Assembly: GCA_017468865.1 (NCBI GenBank)
Contig: JAFUHM010000044.1
Location: forward strand, 1-38,182
DNA from: Oscillospiraceae bacterium
Lineage (GTDB): Bacteria > Bacillota > Clostridia > Oscillospirales > Ruminococcaceae
Direction: 5' to 3'
DNA length: 38,182 nt
Below are positions 1 to 8,841 of this stretch, piece after piece. Numbering within the stretch: position 1 is the stretch's first letter; every line of letters starts with the position of its first letter. The notes below the pieces were generated by a model. It saw only the letters and a list, made by a program, of their open reading frames with translations. It was not told the origin of the DNA and ran no database searches. The translations under genes were made by a program, and so were the position numbers.

Positions 1-330
1 ATAGAACAGCAGGAGCTGCCCTTCGTGCTGATAAAGGGGATACCTTCCATGCTCGATCAGAAGGATGCGGAGGATATGGTGACGGAGCTTGCCCATAACT
101 TTGCACTGCACAGGCACGATCCCCTGCCTGAGATACTCGATGAGATCTATCATTCCATGTCCTGCAAGGGAGCGATAAAGGCTCATGATGAGACCTCCCT
201 TGAGGAGCTGGCGGATCTCTTTGAGCAGGTGCTGTCGGATGAGAGGATAAAGTACTGTCCTCACGGCAGACCGATAATGTTTGAACTTACGAAATATGAC
301 CTTGAAAAGCAGTTCAAGAGGATAGTATGA
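1..330 (+). CDS. mutL: DNA mismatch repair protein MutL, C-terminal end (partial)
   Basis: Only the last 109 codons are in the window; the frame is open from base 1 and the true start lies upstream. MutL couples mismatch recognition by MutS to strand incision. The fragment is the C-terminal dimerisation/endonuclease region: it carries the family's 'SCKGAIKAHD' segment and a 'CPHGRP' motif, followed by 'ELTKYDLEKQFKR', the usual end of Firmicute MutL. The CPHGRP motif belongs to the metal-binding site of MutL proteins with latent endonuclease activity, so this is probably the nicking type. The stop overlaps the miaA start by 4 bases (ATGA), and mutL-miaA-hfq is a widely conserved order. Confidence 0.93.
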   Translation: MEQQELPFVLIKGIPSMLDQKDAEDMVTELAHNFALHRHDPLPEILDEIYHSMSCKGAIKAHDETSLEELADLFEQVLSDERIKYCPHGRPIMFELTKYDLEKQFKRIV

Positions 331-1262
331 TACCGATCATCGTTATTTGCGGCCCTACCGCCACGGGAAAGACCAGAGCGGGGGTCGAGCTTTGCAGACG
401 GTACGGCGGAGAGGTGATCTCCGCTGACTCGATGCAGATATACAGGGAACTGAAGATCTGCACCGCCAAGCCCGGCGAGGAGGAGATGGGGGGCATACCC
501 CATCATCTTATCGACTTCGTGCAGCCCGACGAGGCGTTTTCCGTGGCAAGGTATGTCGAACTGGCGCACAGGGCGGCAAAGGACATATGGTCACGGGGGA
601 AGATACCTGTGATGGTGGGCGGCACGGGACTTTACATACGTTCCTTTGCGGATAATATCGACTTTAGCCATATGAGCGATGACACGTCCCTGCGCAGACA
701 GCTCGAGAGCGAAGCGGCGGAGCTTGGGGCGCAGGCGATGCATGAAAGGCTCCGCTCCATAGACCCTGCCGCCGCAGAGAAGATACATCCGAACAATGTC
801 ATCCGTGTGATACGGGCGATAGAGATGAATATGATCTCCGGGCGGACGGTGGATGAGAACAAGGCGATGAGCAGACAGACCGCTTCTCCGTACAAGGTGT
901 GCATGATAGGCCTTTCCACGGCTGACCGCAGCGTGCTGTATGAGCGCATCGACAGACGTGTGGACAGGATGGTGGAGGAAGGCCTTGCGGATGAGGTCAG
1001 GCGTGTCCGTGAGAAGTACAGCACACGCACCGCATTCAATGCCATAGGCTATAAGGAGATGCTCCCGTACCTGGACGGGGAGTGCTCCCTTGAAGAGGCG
1101 GTGGACAGGATAAAGCAGGGGACCCGCAACTATGCCAAGCGTCAGCTTACGTTTTTTAGAAGAGATGACAGGATATCGTGGGTAGATGTGACGGATATTA
1201 TGCAATATGACGGAATTATTAAAAATTGTATGAACATAGTAGAAAAATCGGAAATAATGTGA
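327..1262 (+). CDS. miaA: tRNA dimethylallyltransferase MiaA
   Basis: MiaA transfers a dimethylallyl group to N6 of A37 in tRNAs that read UNN codons. The 311-residue product has the P-loop GPTATGKT at residues 9-16, followed by 'ISADSMQIY' (the DSxQxY motif that contacts the prenyl donor and A37) and 'VGGTGLYI', all family hallmarks. Length is normal. The ATG overlaps the mutL stop (ATGA), so translation is probably coupled. The last codons contain an extended -10 promoter that probably serves hfq. Confidence 0.97.
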   Translation: MIPIIVICGPTATGKTRAGVELCRRYGGEVISADSMQIYRELKICTAKPGEEEMGGIPHHLIDFVQPDEAFSVARYVELAHRAAKDIWSRGKIPVMVGGTGLYIRSFADNIDFSHMSDDTSLRRQLESEAAELGAQAMHERLRSIDPAAAEKIHPNNVIRVIRAIEMNMISGRTVDENKAMSRQTASPYKVCMIGLSTADRSVLYERIDRRVDRMVEEGLADEVRRVREKYSTRTAFNAIGYKEMLPYLDGECSLEEAVDRIKQGTRNYAKRQLTFFRRDDRISWVDVTDIMQYDGIIKNCMNIVEKSEIM

Positions 1263-1268
1263 TATAAT
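1260..1268 (+). promoter_or_regulatory. Extended -10 promoter for hfq
   Basis: TGATATAAT spans the miaA stop codon (TGn plus a perfect TATAAT at 1263-1268). No good -35 lies 16-18 bases upstream, so this would be an extended -10 promoter. The predicted start near 1275 gives a leader of about 60 bases before the hfq ATG at 1336. hfq may therefore be transcribed separately as well as by readthrough from mutL-miaA. Confidence 0.55.
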
Positions 1269-1335
1269 ATAATATGAGTATGTGTCAGCAGCCCAAAGAC
1301 AGACACGGAGGCTGCCGGCGGGAGGGAGGAAGACA

Positions 1336-1575
1336 ATGAACAAGACACTCAATCTTCAGGACGTTTTTCTCAATCAGGCGAGAAAAGAAAAGGTACCCAT
1401 AACTTGCATACTTACCAACGGATTCCAGTTCAAGGGCATAGTGAAGGGGTTTGACAGCTACACTGTCATTATAGATGCGGAAGGGAAGCAGGAACTTGTG
1501 TTCAAGCACGCCATCTCCACCATCATCCCCGCAAGACCCATATCCATACTTGAGGATCCTGAAAAGGCTGTATGA
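1336..1575 (+). CDS. hfq: RNA chaperone Hfq
   Basis: A 79-residue Sm-like protein that forms hexameric rings and binds small RNAs and mRNAs. The Sm1 segment '[16 protein letters not shown]' and Sm2 segment '[10 protein letters not shown]' are clear. The usual YKH of Sm2 is FKH here, keeping the Lys and His that line the RNA-binding pore. The ATG at 1336 is chosen because a strong GGAGGGAGGAAG lies just upstream and the Hfq domain begins here; an in-frame GTG at 1282 would add 18 residues with no family similarity. The stop overlaps the next gene (ATGA at 1572). Confidence 0.96.
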   Translation: MNKTLNLQDVFLNQARKEKVPITCILTNGFQFKGIVKGFDSYTVIIDAEGKQELVFKHAISTIIPARPISILEDPEKAV

Positions 1576-3002
1576 ACGACGTTTATCTCCAGAAGGCCAT
1601 AAATGTCTTCGCACTGATCCTTGCGGTGCTCGTCATACTTGAAGTCGGCCATCAGGTCGATGTAGAGGTCAAGGAGCAGTACAAGACGGAGGATGCGGTC
1701 AAGTTCTCCTCGGCTGATACCGTCAGCTTCAGAGGGGTGTACATCCGTGACGAACAGGTCATCAGGAAGAATTACAGCGGAGTGCTCAGCTACCCCGTGA
1801 CTGACGGAGGCAAGGTCGCCAACGGCTCTGTTGTGGCGGACGTGTACAACAGCGAATCGGAGATAGAACTCAACCGACGGATAGAAGACCTTGAGCATGA
1901 GCTCTCGCTCCTTCGCTCCGCACAGAACCCCGGTACCATACAGACTGCCGATCCCGCCTTTATATCGGGGCTTATCGGCGAACAGTACCAGAGCATCACG
2001 TCTCTGCTCGCAAAGGATGAGATAACCGACATAAAGGCACAGAGGGATTCTTTGTTTACCCTTATGTGCATATATCAGATGACCATAGGTCAGGAGTCGG
2101 GATACGATGAGAAGATAGCGGCTGTATCCGCAGAGATAGCCGATCTGCGTGTCGAGCGCAAGACGGCAAAGGATGAGGTGCTTTCCCCCGGGTCGGGCTA
2201 CTTTGTCAGCTATACCGACGGGTATGAGGATGAGCTCACATTTGACAAGGTGGACAGGCTGACTGCGGAGCGTGTGGATGAGATCATTTCTGACGAGGAC
2301 GGAGATAATGCTCCCGAAAAGAATGTGGTCGGAAAGCTTATCAGCGGATATGACTGGAAGATCGCCGGAGTGGTGGACAACTCGCTCAGCGTGTTCAATC
2401 CCGGAGATACGGTGAAGCTGAGCTTTGCGTCCGTATCGGATACCATAAATGCCACCATAGAGAAGCTCGATCCCACGGATGACCCCACGAGATCGCTGAT
2501 AGTGCTCAGATGTGATGAGACTACGGACAACCTTGTCAAGATACGCAAGGACAGGGTGGACATGACACTTCATGATTTCGAGGGCGTGCGCATACCGAAG
2601 GATGCGCTCAGGTTCAACAAGGACAATGAGAAGGGATGCTACATTCTCATAGGGCAGAATGTGAAGTTCCGCAAGATAGATGAGATATACCGTGAGGACG
2701 ATTACGTCCTTTCAAGGCTTACGTCCGATCCTGCCTATGTCAGCGTATTTGACAAGGTGATAACCGAAGGTGTGGATACAGCCGCATACTATGAGGCGCA
2801 AGAGGATACTCTTACGGATCTGCGGCCGAAGGAAACGACGGCGGCGTCCGATGCTCCGCCCGATGAGGAGGAAAGTGCTCCGGAGGATGGGACATCCGAC
2901 GGGGATGCTGACGGGGAAAATGCCCGTGAGGATGCGGAGGACACAGACGAGGGTGAAGAGACGCAGACTGCGGCTCAGGAGGTGGATATACCCTTTGAAT
3001 GA
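1572..3002 (+). CDS. HlyD-like membrane-anchored protein with acidic tail
   Basis: A 476-residue protein with one N-terminal membrane segment (about residues 9-27, '[17 protein letters not shown]'). It continues with a biotinyl/lipoyl-like half-motif ('[24 protein letters not shown]'), a helical hairpin or coiled coil (about 95-200), and a second beta-rich part ('[16 protein letters not shown]', then '[19 protein letters not shown]'). This order resembles HlyD/RND adaptor proteins. The last 60 or so residues are strongly acidic and low in complexity. No ABC or RND exporter gene is nearby. It is translationally coupled to hfq (ATGA) and overlaps yggS by 8 bases, so it sits within the cell-division cluster; a role in envelope or septum biology is only an inference. 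Confidence 0.8.
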   Translation: MNDVYLQKAINVFALILAVLVILEVGHQVDVEVKEQYKTEDAVKFSSADTVSFRGVYIRDEQVIRKNYSGVLSYPVTDGGKVANGSVVADVYNSESEIELNRRIEDLEHELSLLRSAQNPGTIQTADPAFISGLIGEQYQSITSLLAKDEITDIKAQRDSLFTLMCIYQMTIGQESGYDEKIAAVSAEIADLRVERKTAKDEVLSPGSGYFVSYTDGYEDELTFDKVDRLTAERVDEIISDEDGDNAPEKNVVGKLISGYDWKIAGVVDNSLSVFNPGDTVKLSFASVSDTINATIEKLDPTDDPTRSLIVLRCDETTDNLVKIRKDRVDMTLHDFEGVRIPKDALRFNKDNEKGCYILIGQNVKFRKIDEIYREDDYVLSRLTSDPAYVSVFDKVITEGVDTAAYYEAQEDTLTDLRPKETTAASDAPPDEEESAPEDGTSDGDADGENAREDAEDTDEGEETQTAAQEVDIPFE

Positions 3003-3687
3003 GTTTGAAGATATTGCCGAAAATATAAAGCGCATCAGAGATACGGTGGAGAACGCCCGACAGAGGGCGGGGACACAGAGCGTGAGCATCATGGCCGTTA
3101 CAAAGACCGTGCCTCCCGAAAGAGTCAATTTCGCCGTGTCGCAGGGATTTGACCTGCTGGGCGAGAACCGTGTGCAGGAGTATCTGGGCAAGAAGGATCT
3201 TTATGACGGCTCGGCTCGGATACACTTCATAGGACATTTGCAGTCGAACAAGATAAAATACATCATCGACAGCGTGGAGATGATACAGTCCATCGACAGC
3301 GTGCATCTGGCACGGGAAGTGTCAAGGGCGGCGATCGCCGCAGGCAGGACGATGGATATCCTGTGTGAGATAAATATCGGTGAGGAGCCTTCAAAGACAG
3401 GCTTTTCTCCGTCGGAGTTCCCCGATGCGGCGGCTGAGATAGCATCCCTTGAGGGCGTGCGGCTCAAAGGCCTTATGGCCATACCGCCCGTGAATGAGGG
3501 GAAGAGATATTTCGAGAAGATGCGTGAACTGTATGATGACATGAGGTCACGCTACACGGGTCTTGAGGTGCTCTCCATGGGGATGTCCTCGGACTATCCC
3601 GATGCCATAGCCTGCGGAGCAAATCTGGTCCGCATAGGGTCGGCGCTGTTCGGGGCAAGACTGAATAATACCGTAACTTCAATATAG
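2995..3687 (+). CDS. yggS: YggS/YlmE family PLP-binding homeostasis protein
   Basis: A 230-residue PLP-dependent barrel protein, similar to the N-terminal domain of alanine racemase; it buffers pyridoxal phosphate and affects amino-acid pools and has no known catalytic turnover. Diagnostic segments are 'IMAVTKTVPPERV' (PLP-binding Lys), 'LLGENRVQEYLGK', 'HFIGHLQSNK', 'GLMAIPP', 'LSMGMSSDYPDAI' and 'VRIGSALFG'. I start it at TTG 2995 because AGGAGGT at 2977-2983 is well placed and the family begins about here; the frame stays open upstream to 2770, but that part is the shadow of the preceding gene. It overlaps that gene by 8 bases and precedes sepF, as in the Bacillus ylm cluster. Confidence 0.94.
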   Translation: MNEFEDIAENIKRIRDTVENARQRAGTQSVSIMAVTKTVPPERVNFAVSQGFDLLGENRVQEYLGKKDLYDGSARIHFIGHLQSNKIKYIIDSVEMIQSIDSVHLAREVSRAAIAAGRTMDILCEINIGEEPSKTGFSPSEFPDAAAEIASLEGVRLKGLMAIPPVNEGKRYFEKMRELYDDMRSRYTGLEVLSMGMSSDYPDAIACGANLVRIGSALFGARLNNTVTSI

Positions 3688-3710
3688 AAACGAGAAAGGA
3701 AGAACCACAT

Positions 3711-4166
3711 ATGAGCATGATAGATAATATCAAGGCATTCCTGTCTGACAGTGCCGATGACGATTTTCCCGAGGAGGAGTATCCCCAGCAGGCACAGCCT
3801 GCAAATCAGACATATGAGCGCCCTGTTCCTCCCAATGCAGCAGGCGGGCGTTCGGCAGATGACAACAGACTTAATATATCACTTACCGCACAGCTGAGAG
3901 TTATCCTTGTAAAGCCCGAGAAGTTCACCGATACCAAGGAGATCGCAAATCACCTCAACAACAAGCAGACGGTCGTACTCAACCTTGAATCTACTACCCC
4001 CGATGTTACACGCAGGATAATAGACTTCCTGGGCGGCGTGGCTTACGCTAACGGCGGAAGTATCAAGCCTGTTGCGAACAATACGTTCATTATCACCCCC
4101 TACACCGTTTCCTTCCAGGGCGATGAACTGTCCGAGCAGCTTGAGAGCAACGGTGTCCTTCTCTGA
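3711..4166 (+). CDS. sepF: Cell division protein SepF
   Basis: A 151-residue cytoplasmic protein that anchors and bundles FtsZ at the septum. The N-terminus 'MSMIDNIKAFL' is a short amphipathic membrane-binding helix, followed by an acidic, Pro/Gln-rich linker (about 17-50). The SepF/DUF552 domain occupies about 65-145, with 'VILVKPEKFTDTKEIA', 'VVLNLESTTPDVTRRIIDFLGG' and 'TFIITPYTV' as typical blocks. The start is supported by GAAAGGAAG upstream. It sits between yggS and ylmH; the ylmG (YggT) membrane gene usually found between sepF and ylmH is absent. Confidence 0.96.
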   Translation: MSMIDNIKAFLSDSADDDFPEEEYPQQAQPANQTYERPVPPNAAGGRSADDNRLNISLTAQLRVILVKPEKFTDTKEIANHLNNKQTVVLNLESTTPDVTRRIIDFLGGVAYANGGSIKPVANNTFIITPYTVSFQGDELSEQLESNGVLL

Positions 4167-4168
4167 TA

Positions 4169-4936
4169 ATGCGGCCTGATCTGTCCTGTCTCGATGCGGA
4201 GCAGAAACTCCTCATCGCACATATGAAGGATCTCTTTGCCATGCGGGGAAGAGGACGCACCTGCTTCTCATCGTTCCTGTCGGAGGGCGAAGCTGCCGTG
4301 GTGAGGCAGTATGCTGCACAGCAGGGCGAGGATGTGGTCTTTTACGGCGGATATGAGGGTGCAGGACGTGTGATGGCGGGGATGTTCCCCGACTATGAGG
4401 AGCCGTCGGATGATGCCTTTCCCATGAAGAGGATCTTCATCGGGGGACGCATGACGGAAGGACTTACCCACCGTGACTACATGGGCAGCATCCTCGGACT
4501 GGGGATAGAACGCTCCGCCTGCGGAGACATCGTCACCGCCGATGCGGGTGCATATGTCATGCTTGCTCCTGCTGCGGCTTCTCTGGTGATGAATGAGCTG
4601 ACGAAGGTGGGCAGGGTCGGCGTGAAGTGCCGTGAATGTGCGGCTGACGAGAAGATATGCCGCAGCGATGATATAGCTTACAGGCCGGAGACGGTGTCAT
4701 CCCTGAGACTTGACTGCGTGGTGAGTGCGGCGGCGAACCTTTCACGGGAGAAGTCGGCGGCGCTTATCAGGAGCGGGGCTGTATCGGTGGATCACTTCCC
4801 TGTGACGGAGACTTCCGCACAGGTGGCGGAGAAAAGTCTTATCTCCGTCAGGGGGTACGGCAGGTTCGTACTTTCCGAGGTAGGCGGCACCACCAAGAAA
4901 AACAAGATACACATAACTATCGGAAAATATCAATGA
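4169..4936 (+). CDS. ylmH: YlmH-like S4-domain RNA-binding protein
   Basis: A 255-residue protein of the YlmH family: an N-terminal alpha/beta domain and a C-terminal S4 RNA-binding domain (about 178-245: 'RLDCVVSAAANLSREKSAALIRSG', 'VSVDHFPV', 'LISVRGYGRFVL'). YlmH proteins have been linked to ribosome/peptidyl-tRNA rescue and to the division cluster. The start lies only 2 bases after the sepF stop and has no clear Shine-Dalgarno site, so it is probably translated by coupling. The stop overlaps a possible divIVA start at 4933. Confidence 0.92.
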   Translation: MRPDLSCLDAEQKLLIAHMKDLFAMRGRGRTCFSSFLSEGEAAVVRQYAAQQGEDVVFYGGYEGAGRVMAGMFPDYEEPSDDAFPMKRIFIGGRMTEGLTHRDYMGSILGLGIERSACGDIVTADAGAYVMLAPAAASLVMNELTKVGRVGVKCRECAADEKICRSDDIAYRPETVSSLRLDCVVSAAANLSREKSAALIRSGAVSVDHFPVTETSAQVAEKSLISVRGYGRFVLSEVGGTTKKNKIHITIGKYQ

Positions 4937-4950
4937 AATGGGGTATATAC

Positions 4951-5496
4951 ATGACTGCGCAGGAAGTACGCAAGCAGAGCTTTCAGCAGACCAAGCTGGG
5001 CTATAATACAGACGAAGTAGATCTCTTCCTCGATCAGATCGCAGATCAGCTCGACAAGTTCGAGAAGGAGCGTGAAGAGACCGAACGCAAGATGGAAGTC
5101 CTTGTACAGAGCATCAGACGATACAAGGATGATGAAGAGGCCATCAAGGACGCAATGGTGGATGCACGCAGACAGAAGCAGGCGATCATTGCGGAGGCGC
5201 AGCAGTCTGCCGAAAAGATCATCGCAGATGCGAATATCAGGGCTGATGAGATCGTAGGCACCACATCCGACCGCCTTTCCAGGGAGAGCAAGGCTCTTGA
5301 GGAGATGCAGGATGAGGTGAAGAAGTTCAAGTCGAAGATCCTCGCCATGTATAAGGAACACCTCAGCATAATCACTGCTCTTCCCGGTGATGACTCTGAC
5401 GAAGAAGAGGAATATATCGCGGAAGAGACATATACGGATGAAGACATGGGTCAGACCAAGGTCTTAGATACTACACAGCTCAAGAACGCTGAATAA
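4951..5496 (+). CDS. divIVA: DivIVA septum/pole-targeting protein
   Basis: A coiled-coil scaffold that recognises negatively curved membrane at septa and poles. With the ATG at 4951 the product has 181 residues. Its N-terminal lipid-binding domain reads 'QEVRKQSFQQTKLGYNTDEV' followed by a 'DLFLDQIADQLD' segment, matching the family pattern F..gY...EVD.FL; long charged heptad-rich helices follow, ending in an acidic tail. An in-frame ATG at 4933 overlaps the ylmH stop (ATGA) and would add six residues, MKWGIY. I prefer 4951 because known DivIVA proteins start this close to the conserved helix. Both sites have weak Shine-Dalgarno sequences, so coupling from ylmH is likely. Confidence 0.93.
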   Translation: MTAQEVRKQSFQQTKLGYNTDEVDLFLDQIADQLDKFEKEREETERKMEVLVQSIRRYKDDEEAIKDAMVDARRQKQAIIAEAQQSAEKIIADANIRADEIVGTTSDRLSRESKALEEMQDEVKKFKSKILAMYKEHLSIITALPGDDSDEEEEYIAEETYTDEDMGQTKVLDTTQLKNAE

Positions 5497-5509
5497 AGGA
5501 GAAGTCACG

Positions 5510-8314
5510 ATGCCCGAATTTGACAAGACGCTCTGTCTGCCCGAGACAGAGTTTTCCATGAGAGGCAATCTGGTTCAGAAGGAACCCGGTATGCTTGAAA
5601 ACTGGGACAACAGCAGAATGTATTACAAGATGGTCGAAAAGAATGAAGGCAGACCCGACTATGTCCTTCACGACGGCCCTCCATATGCAAACGGCGACAT
5701 CCATATGGGTACCGCACTCAACAAGGTGCTCAAGGACATCATCGTGAAGCAGAAGAATATGTCAGGCTACCGTTCTCCCTATATTCCGGGCTGGGATACC
5801 CACGGACTTCCCATTGAGCTTCGTGTACTCAAGAACCTTGGTGCGGACAACGGCTCCATACCTCCTGTCGAGCTGCGCAAGAAGTGCAAGGAATATGCCT
5901 ACGCACAGGTCGCAAATCAGATGACCCAGTTCAAGCGCCTTGGCGTATGGGGCGATTTTGACGACCCTTACCTTACGCTCAAGCCCGAATTTGAGGCAAG
6001 ACAGGTGGAGATCTTCGGTGAGATGTACTCGAAGGGCTACATCTACAAGGGACTCAAGCCCGTTTACTGGTGCCCCGACTGTCAGACAGCCCTTGCAGAG
6101 GCTGAGATAGAGTACGCAAACGACCCCTGCGTTTCCATCTATGTCAAGTTCAGGGTGACGGATGACAAGGGAGTATTCTCCGCAAAGGGCATTGATGCCA
6201 ATAATACCTATTTCGTTATATGGACCACCACTACATGGACGCTCCCCGGAAACCTGGCTGTATGTCTGGGTCCCGAATATGACTATGCGGTCATCAAGGC
6301 AGGGAACGAGAACTATGTGATGGCACAGGCTCTGGCTCCCGTTGCCATGGAGGCAGCAGGCATCACGGACTATGAGACGGTGGCTGTATTCAAGGGAAGC
6401 GAACTTGAATACATGAAGGCTCGTCATCCCTTCATGGAGAGGGATTCACTGGTGATACTCGGCGATCACGTTACCCTTGACAGCGGTACGGGATGCGTAC
6501 ATACCGCCCCCGGCTTCGGTGTGGACGACTTCGAGGTGTGCAAGAAGTACCCCGAGATCGGCATAACCGTGCCTGTGGACGCAAAGGGCAAGCTCACCGA
6601 GGCGGCGGGCAAGTATGCAGGGCTCACCACCGATGCTGCGAACAAGGCGATAGGCAAGGATCTTATCGAGAGCGGCGCAATGTTTGCCAGTGAGAAGATA
6701 GTCCATCAGTATCCCCATTGCTGGAGATGCAAGAACCCCGTACTCTTCAGGGCTACCGAACAGTGGTTCTGCTCTGTGAAGCAGTTCAGGGACGACGCTG
6801 TGAAGGCTGTGGAGAGCGTGCAGTGGATACCCGAATGGGGCGAGGACCGCATAAAGGGAATGATACTTGACCGCTCTGACTGGTGCATTTCCCGTCAGAG
6901 GACATGGGGCGTGCCCATCCCCGTGGTATACTGCAAGGACTGCGGCAAGCCCGTGGTCACTCCCGAGACGATAAAGGCTATCTCGGATATGTTCCGAAAT
7001 GAGGGTGCGGACTCCTGGTATATCAAGGATGCCGCCGACTTCATCCCCGCAGGAGTAAAGTGCGGATGCGGATGCAGTGAGTTCGTCAAGGAAAAGGATA
7101 TATTTGACGTATGGTTCGACAGCGGCGTGACACACACCGCAGTCATGAAGGAAAGAGGATTTGACCTTCCCGTTGATCTGTATCTTGAGGGTGCAGACCA
7201 GTACAGAGGATGGTTCCAGTCTTCCCTCCTTACATCGGCTGCTATCGGCAACGGCTCTCCCTATAAGGCTGTATGCACTCACGGATGGGTAGTTGACGGA
7301 GAAGGCAGGGCGATGCACAAGTCCCTGGGCAACGGCATAGCACCCGAAGAGGTCATAAAGCTCAACGGCGCAGACATACTCAGGCTGTGGGCAGCTTCAT
7401 CCGACTATCATTCGGATGTGCGCATATCCAAGGATATACTCAAGCAGCTTGCGGATACATACAAGAAGATAAGAAACACCGCCCGCTACATCCTTGGCAA
7501 CATATCCAACAAGGACGGATTTGATCCCGACAAGGATATGGTGGATGTAAAGGATATGACCGAGATAGACAAGTGGGCTCTTACTCGCCTGAATATCCTT
7601 ATAGACAAGGTAAATGCAGGATATGATGCGTTTGATTTCCATGTGGTGGTACACAGCATACATAATTTCTGCGTGACGGAAATGTCCAACTTCTACCTTG
7701 ACATCATCAAGGACAGGCTCTACTGCATGGGCGAGAAGACACCCGAGCGCAGGAGCGCACAGTCTGCCATGTATCTGATACTTTCCGCTGTGTCCCGTAT
7801 GCTGGCTCCCGTACTTTCCTTCACTGCGGAGGAGATATGGAAGTATATACCTCATCGTGCATCGGACAACGCAGAGAGCATATTCCTCAACGATATGCCC
7901 GAGAAGGTGGAGATATCCGTTGATGATGCCTTTACCGCCAAGTGGGATCTGCTTTACAACGTCCGCTTTGCCGTGACCAAGGCACTGGAAGTAAAGAGAA
8001 ATGAAAAGCTCATCGGTGCGCCTCTTGAGGCTAAGGTGACACTTCACATACCCGATGCGGACACCTTCGCAAAGATATCCTCCTATTCCGACGACCTGGC
8101 TACCGTGTTCATCGTGTCTGCCGTTTGTCTGGCAAATGATGACAAGGGTGAGCAGAAGTCCGATGACGCATCACTGAACGTGTCGGTAACTGTTGAGCGT
8201 GCGGGCGGCAGCAAGTGTGAGAGATGCTGGTGCTACTCCGATTATGTGGGCACCAATGCGGTATATCCCACCCTCTGCAAGCGCTGCGCAGAACAGGTTG
8301 AAAAGATACTGTGA
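5510..8314 (+). CDS. ileS: Isoleucyl-tRNA synthetase
   Basis: A 934-residue class I synthetase that charges tRNA-Ile. It contains the HIGH-type motif as 'GDIHMGT' in 'HDGPPYANGDIHMGTALNK', the editing (CP1) domain with 'TTWTLPGNLA' and 'GTGCVHTAPGFGVDD', the 'DVWFDSG' and 'EGADQYRGWFQSSL' segments, and the KMSKS loop in the variant form 'AMHKSLGN'. A C-terminal zinc knuckle follows ('CERCWCYSD' and 'LCKRC'). AAAGGAG precedes the ATG. Only 13 bases separate it from divIVA, so there is no room for a T-box leader; expression must follow the division operon. The stop overlaps the lspA GTG. Confidence 0.98.
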   Translation: MPEFDKTLCLPETEFSMRGNLVQKEPGMLENWDNSRMYYKMVEKNEGRPDYVLHDGPPYANGDIHMGTALNKVLKDIIVKQKNMSGYRSPYIPGWDTHGLPIELRVLKNLGADNGSIPPVELRKKCKEYAYAQVANQMTQFKRLGVWGDFDDPYLTLKPEFEARQVEIFGEMYSKGYIYKGLKPVYWCPDCQTALAEAEIEYANDPCVSIYVKFRVTDDKGVFSAKGIDANNTYFVIWTTTTWTLPGNLAVCLGPEYDYAVIKAGNENYVMAQALAPVAMEAAGITDYETVAVFKGSELEYMKARHPFMERDSLVILGDHVTLDSGTGCVHTAPGFGVDDFEVCKKYPEIGITVPVDAKGKLTEAAGKYAGLTTDAANKAIGKDLIESGAMFASEKIVHQYPHCWRCKNPVLFRATEQWFCSVKQFRDDAVKAVESVQWIPEWGEDRIKGMILDRSDWCISRQRTWGVPIPVVYCKDCGKPVVTPETIKAISDMFRNEGADSWYIKDAADFIPAGVKCGCGCSEFVKEKDIFDVWFDSGVTHTAVMKERGFDLPVDLYLEGADQYRGWFQSSLLTSAAIGNGSPYKAVCTHGWVVDGEGRAMHKSLGNGIAPEEVIKLNGADILRLWAASSDYHSDVRISKDILKQLADTYKKIRNTARYILGNISNKDGFDPDKDMVDVKDMTEIDKWALTRLNILIDKVNAGYDAFDFHVVVHSIHNFCVTEMSNFYLDIIKDRLYCMGEKTPERRSAQSAMYLILSAVSRMLAPVLSFTAEEIWKYIPHRASDNAESIFLNDMPEKVEISVDDAFTAKWDLLYNVRFAVTKALEVKRNEKLIGAPLEAKVTLHIPDADTFAKISSYSDDLATVFIVSAVCLANDDKGEQKSDDASLNVSVTVERAGGSKCERCWCYSDYVGTNAVYPTLCKRCAEQVEKIL

Positions 8315-8841
8315 TAATAATATTCTGGGTCTGCACTGTCATCTGTGCGGTGCTTGACCGTCTGACAAAGGTGCTTGCCGAGGAGCACATCCACGGCATG
8401 ACACCTGTGATACGGATAGGCGGCAAGGACATATTCTGGTTCTCCATCACACATAATACGGGGGCGGCGTTCTCCTCATTCTCGGGGCGCACGACCGCAC
8501 TGTCCGTGTTTACGGTGATAATGCTGCTGGCGATCATAGTCTACTTCCATAAGCAGAAGGACAAGAACGTATTCACGTCAGTGGTGTTCGGCATGATAAC
8601 GGGCGGCGGACTGGGGAACCTGTTCGACCGCATCGCATACGGCAAGGTAACGGATTTTCTCAATCTGTTTCCCTTCACTTTTATCTTCAACGTGGCGGAT
8701 GTGTTCGTCGTGATAGGGGCGATACTGCTCATCATATACATGATGTTCTTCGAGAAGAAGGACGGATACACCCCCGAAGGGGACATCCCCGATGTGATGT
8801 ACGGCCCTCCCTCCGATGATGAGGAAGACATTGATGGATAG
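8311..8841 (+). CDS. lspA: Lipoprotein signal peptidase II
   Basis: A 176-residue inner-membrane aspartyl protease that removes signal peptides from prolipoproteins. Four hydrophobic segments are visible, with 'THNTGAAFS' and the two catalytic-Asp motifs 'GNLFDR' and 'FNVADVFVV'. The start is GTG at 8311, overlapping the ileS stop by 4 bases (GTGA). The C-terminal tail is longer and more acidic than in many homologues ('PPSDDEEDIDG'). The lipoprotein xylanase at 35971 would be one substrate in this genome. Confidence 0.95.
   Translation: MIIIFWVCTVICAVLDRLTKVLAEEHIHGMTPVIRIGGKDIFWFSITHNTGAAFSSFSGRTTALSVFTVIMLLAIIVYFHKQKDKNVFTSVVFGMITGGGLGNLFDRIAYGKVTDFLNLFPFTFIFNVADVFVVIGAILLIIYMMFFEKKDGYTPEGDIPDVMYGPPSDDEEDIDG

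Noticed and set aside
1458..2573. Open frame of 371 codons on the minus strand
   Set aside because: It lies wholly opposite hfq and the HlyD-like gene, which have family support and good start sites; the translation has no recognisable domain and is rich in His, Tyr and Arg as expected of an antisense shadow.
2770..2994. N-terminal extension of yggS
   Set aside because: Arg-rich translation of the acidic tail of the preceding gene in another frame; TTG 2995 has a good Shine-Dalgarno site and fits the family.
5497..5509. T-box riboswitch before ileS
   Set aside because: Only 13 bases lie between divIVA and ileS; there is no room for a T-box leader.
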